A stretch of 64,000 nt of DNA, taken from Isoetes taiwanensis. Its lineage: Eukaryota > Streptophyta > Lycopodiopsida > Isoetales > Isoetaceae. The translations under genes and the position numbers were made by a program. The stretch spans positions 15,679,059 through 15,743,058 of the forward strand of contig JAJEKV010000004.1 of NCBI GenBank assembly GCA_021234155.1, read 5' to 3'. A model generated the notes under the pieces. It searched no databases, was not told where the DNA came from, and saw only the letters and a program-made list of their open reading frames with translations. Below are positions 61,871 through 64,000 of the stretch, piece by piece. Within the stretch, counting starts at the first letter, position 1, and each line of letters starts with the position of its first letter.

Positions 61871-64000
61871 GTACAATCACAGCCATGAAGACCAGCATGT
61901 GCATCTCATATGTGCAAAGTAAAACCTACATCTCCTCATAAATGCTAAACAAGGATGCATATGCGCAAAGTACGACCTAGATCTCCTCAAAAATGCTAAA
62001 CAAGGACACAGAGGCAATGTACATCCATATTTTTCACTACAAATTGCAAAGGTTATTAACTATTTTGTACTTACCCCGTAGAAAGTATGTATAGATGCAA
62101 AATGTTGAATCATAGGGTATAACAAAAAATTTAGCTATAGAGTTCCCCTCCCAAGAAGGTGCATATATGTAGCAACTCCATTTACATCCATGGAAATATA
62201 ACTATGTAACACATTCATCACCTTCACACAATGGCATTATCAGCATTCTTTATCATCTACCAATCCACAAATTGCTTAGTTTCTATACGTATGTTTGAAA
62301 TCTTTGAGTTGACAAATGTAATGACAAATGCAATGTTAGAAAGAAGGCAAAATGCCACTTTGGTTTTAGGGGTAACATACGTCTGCCTGGGATTGAGCGC
62401 CCACGTAAATATGCGATCCAAACTTATGAACACGCCACCCACATAAACATGCAACCCAAATTTATATGCGACCAAACTTGCGCGACAATGCCGGATGCTC
62501 AATTCCTTACAGTTACAGTATCCACATTTTGGGAAAGGCATGCAGCATAACGGCATGCTATATTGGTTCTAAAATGTGGTTTCTTTTTAACCGGTACAAC
62601 AATTGGTCTTTCTTTTTTGTGTTTGCTGCTTAGATACTAAGATATCGATGGGAACTTGAACAAGACCTATGAGTTCAATGGTCCCATGTTTTTTTAACAT
62701 TCTAATCAAAACGGTAGTTAATATACAAGAACATTGGCCATTAAAAAACATGGATCTGCCAATCGCAAACGGTTCTTATGCTTTCAAGAGCTCGAATATG
62801 ACTTGATCTTTCACAATAATCTCACCCAATTCATGTTGTCACAAACTACAAAAGTGCTATCTATTATATCGATTTTAATAGCAAGTCGAATCGATCTATA
62901 TACTATATCGATTTCAATAGCAAGTCAAACATCTAGATACAGTTTGTTGCACTTCCCAAGAGAAGAGGTGGACCTAAATTGGAGAGTAAGAGTGGGCATG
63001 CTACATGTGCAAAATTGCAAAAATATACAAGCTAGATACTGTATCTTAGATTTTTCATGTTTTCTCACTCGAACAACTATCATATCTGGATGTTTATCTA
63101 GATGTTTAGACAAGACTACGTAGAAGAGTGTTAAGCCAAGACTATGTATTAGAGTGTTAACACTACATTTTTTGCAGGTGTTTTCTCTAACATCCATTGG
63201 CAAAATATTGATAAGGATCCGATTGCATGGAATAGCTAAACTTAGACACATTTAGTTCAGGTCCATAGCTGGCATCCTTTTGACTTAATACAAAACCTCC
63301 TTTGCCACGAGTTGGGCAAAATCAAGGCTGCTGCAATAAATTTCTTGTACTAATAACTAGTTTACGGTTCTGCATGCAAAAATCGAGGCAATCCACCAAA
63401 TACGGACATGTCAACGGAGCAATCTTATAAGCTGATACTACACATAATTTTACAAATTCAAGATGCAAAATATCCTCTCACATTTATTGCAAAATACACA
63501 GTCTTCTAGGTACAAAAGGTGTTACGCTACTAATCCTCATCCATTACATTGGCAAACTCTCGAACTTCTCAAGCACTTGAATACTATCACCCACTGATAC
63601 CAATGGCCAATCTCCATTCATAAGCTGCAACGATTCTTTGCATACGATATTCTGCCCAAAATAAACCTGCTTAGGAACAAAACAAATTAGTAGCCAGGGT
63701 TAACTAATGAACTCCATGTCCACGCATTTCATTCTAGGAAAAAAATAAGTAAATCACTACTACTGTTGCATAACTACAACCCACATATTTTGCATTGCAT
63801 GTATTGTCTTTATGGTCACTATTTAATTGTCAAGCACAGAATACCACTTTCTTCAATCACAAAGCCCGAACAATCATGACTTCAACTTGCCGACTTACAA
63901 AATGAAGTAATGTATTTCCGAATATAAGCGCACACCGGCGTGAGCAGAAAACCCAAAAACTTTTTAAGTAGATAAGTAAATCACTACTACTGTTGCATAA
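61871..64000. other. Non-coding end of window
   Basis: No gene recognised. A 27-bp sequence AAGTAAATCACTACTACTGT + TGCATAA occurs at about 63748-63775 and again at the last bases of the window (63973-64000), so a repeated unit may continue to the right. Confidence 0.45.

Overview
This window looks like plant nuclear DNA from a large, repeat-dense genome. The evidence is Ty3/gypsy and Ty1/copia retrotransposons, plant-type LINEs, GT-AG introns, TTTAGGG-like motifs and one AP2/ERF transcription factor gene. I cannot place the species. The only host gene I can reconstruct is a two-exon ERF gene at 43966-44860 (-). Nearly everything else is mobile DNA in nested layers, mostly decayed.

Layout. 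1-1600: no recognisable gene. 1605-4464: minus-strand gypsy pol remnant (gypsy 1), interrupted by a microsatellite-bearing segment. 4465-9662: deleted gypsy 2 with two recognisable LTRs. 9663 to about 10385: minus-strand copia 1 gag, primer-binding site and LTR. 10386 to about 13200: minus-strand LINE with a second LINE 3' end inserted on the plus strand. About 13400-13845: minus-strand LTR. 13846 to about 16900: gypsy 3 (chromovirus-like). 16950-18817 and 41304 to about 43250: two halves of gypsy 4.

The centre (18818-41299) is the main discovery. A 22.5-kb DNA transposon, here 'element B' (32-bp terminal inverted repeats, AATT target duplication), sits inside the reverse transcriptase of gypsy 4. 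Inside the transposase gene of B lies a second 9.2-kb transposon, 'element A' (22-bp perfect inverted repeats, ATAT target duplication). In both cases, removing the element and one target duplication restores the host reading frame. A carries a spliced DDE-like transposase (+) and an opposing accessory locus (-) with RING-like zinc-finger, HAD/FCP1-like and Ulp1 protease modules. B carries a different DDE-like transposase (-) and a divergent accessory gene (+). That gene's spliced exons encode a ParB/DGQH-like region, a methyltransferase-like region and a HAD/FCP1-like domain. About 17 copies of a GCGCC-core palindrome occur only in the right half of B, nine of them in one intron that is itself a giant foldback.

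After gypsy 4 come the ERF gene, a MITE, a minus-strand LINE end, a truncated duplicate of the ERF gene, copia 2 (47520 to about 49900), a gene-poor stretch with unassigned ORFs (about 50550-54400), copia 3 with a rearranged integrase region (54464 to about 58750), and a non-coding tail with SINE, LINE and tandem duplications to 64000. Most pol and transposase reading frames contain stops or frameshifts, so this is largely a fossil record. A working transposition system could only survive elsewhere in the genome.
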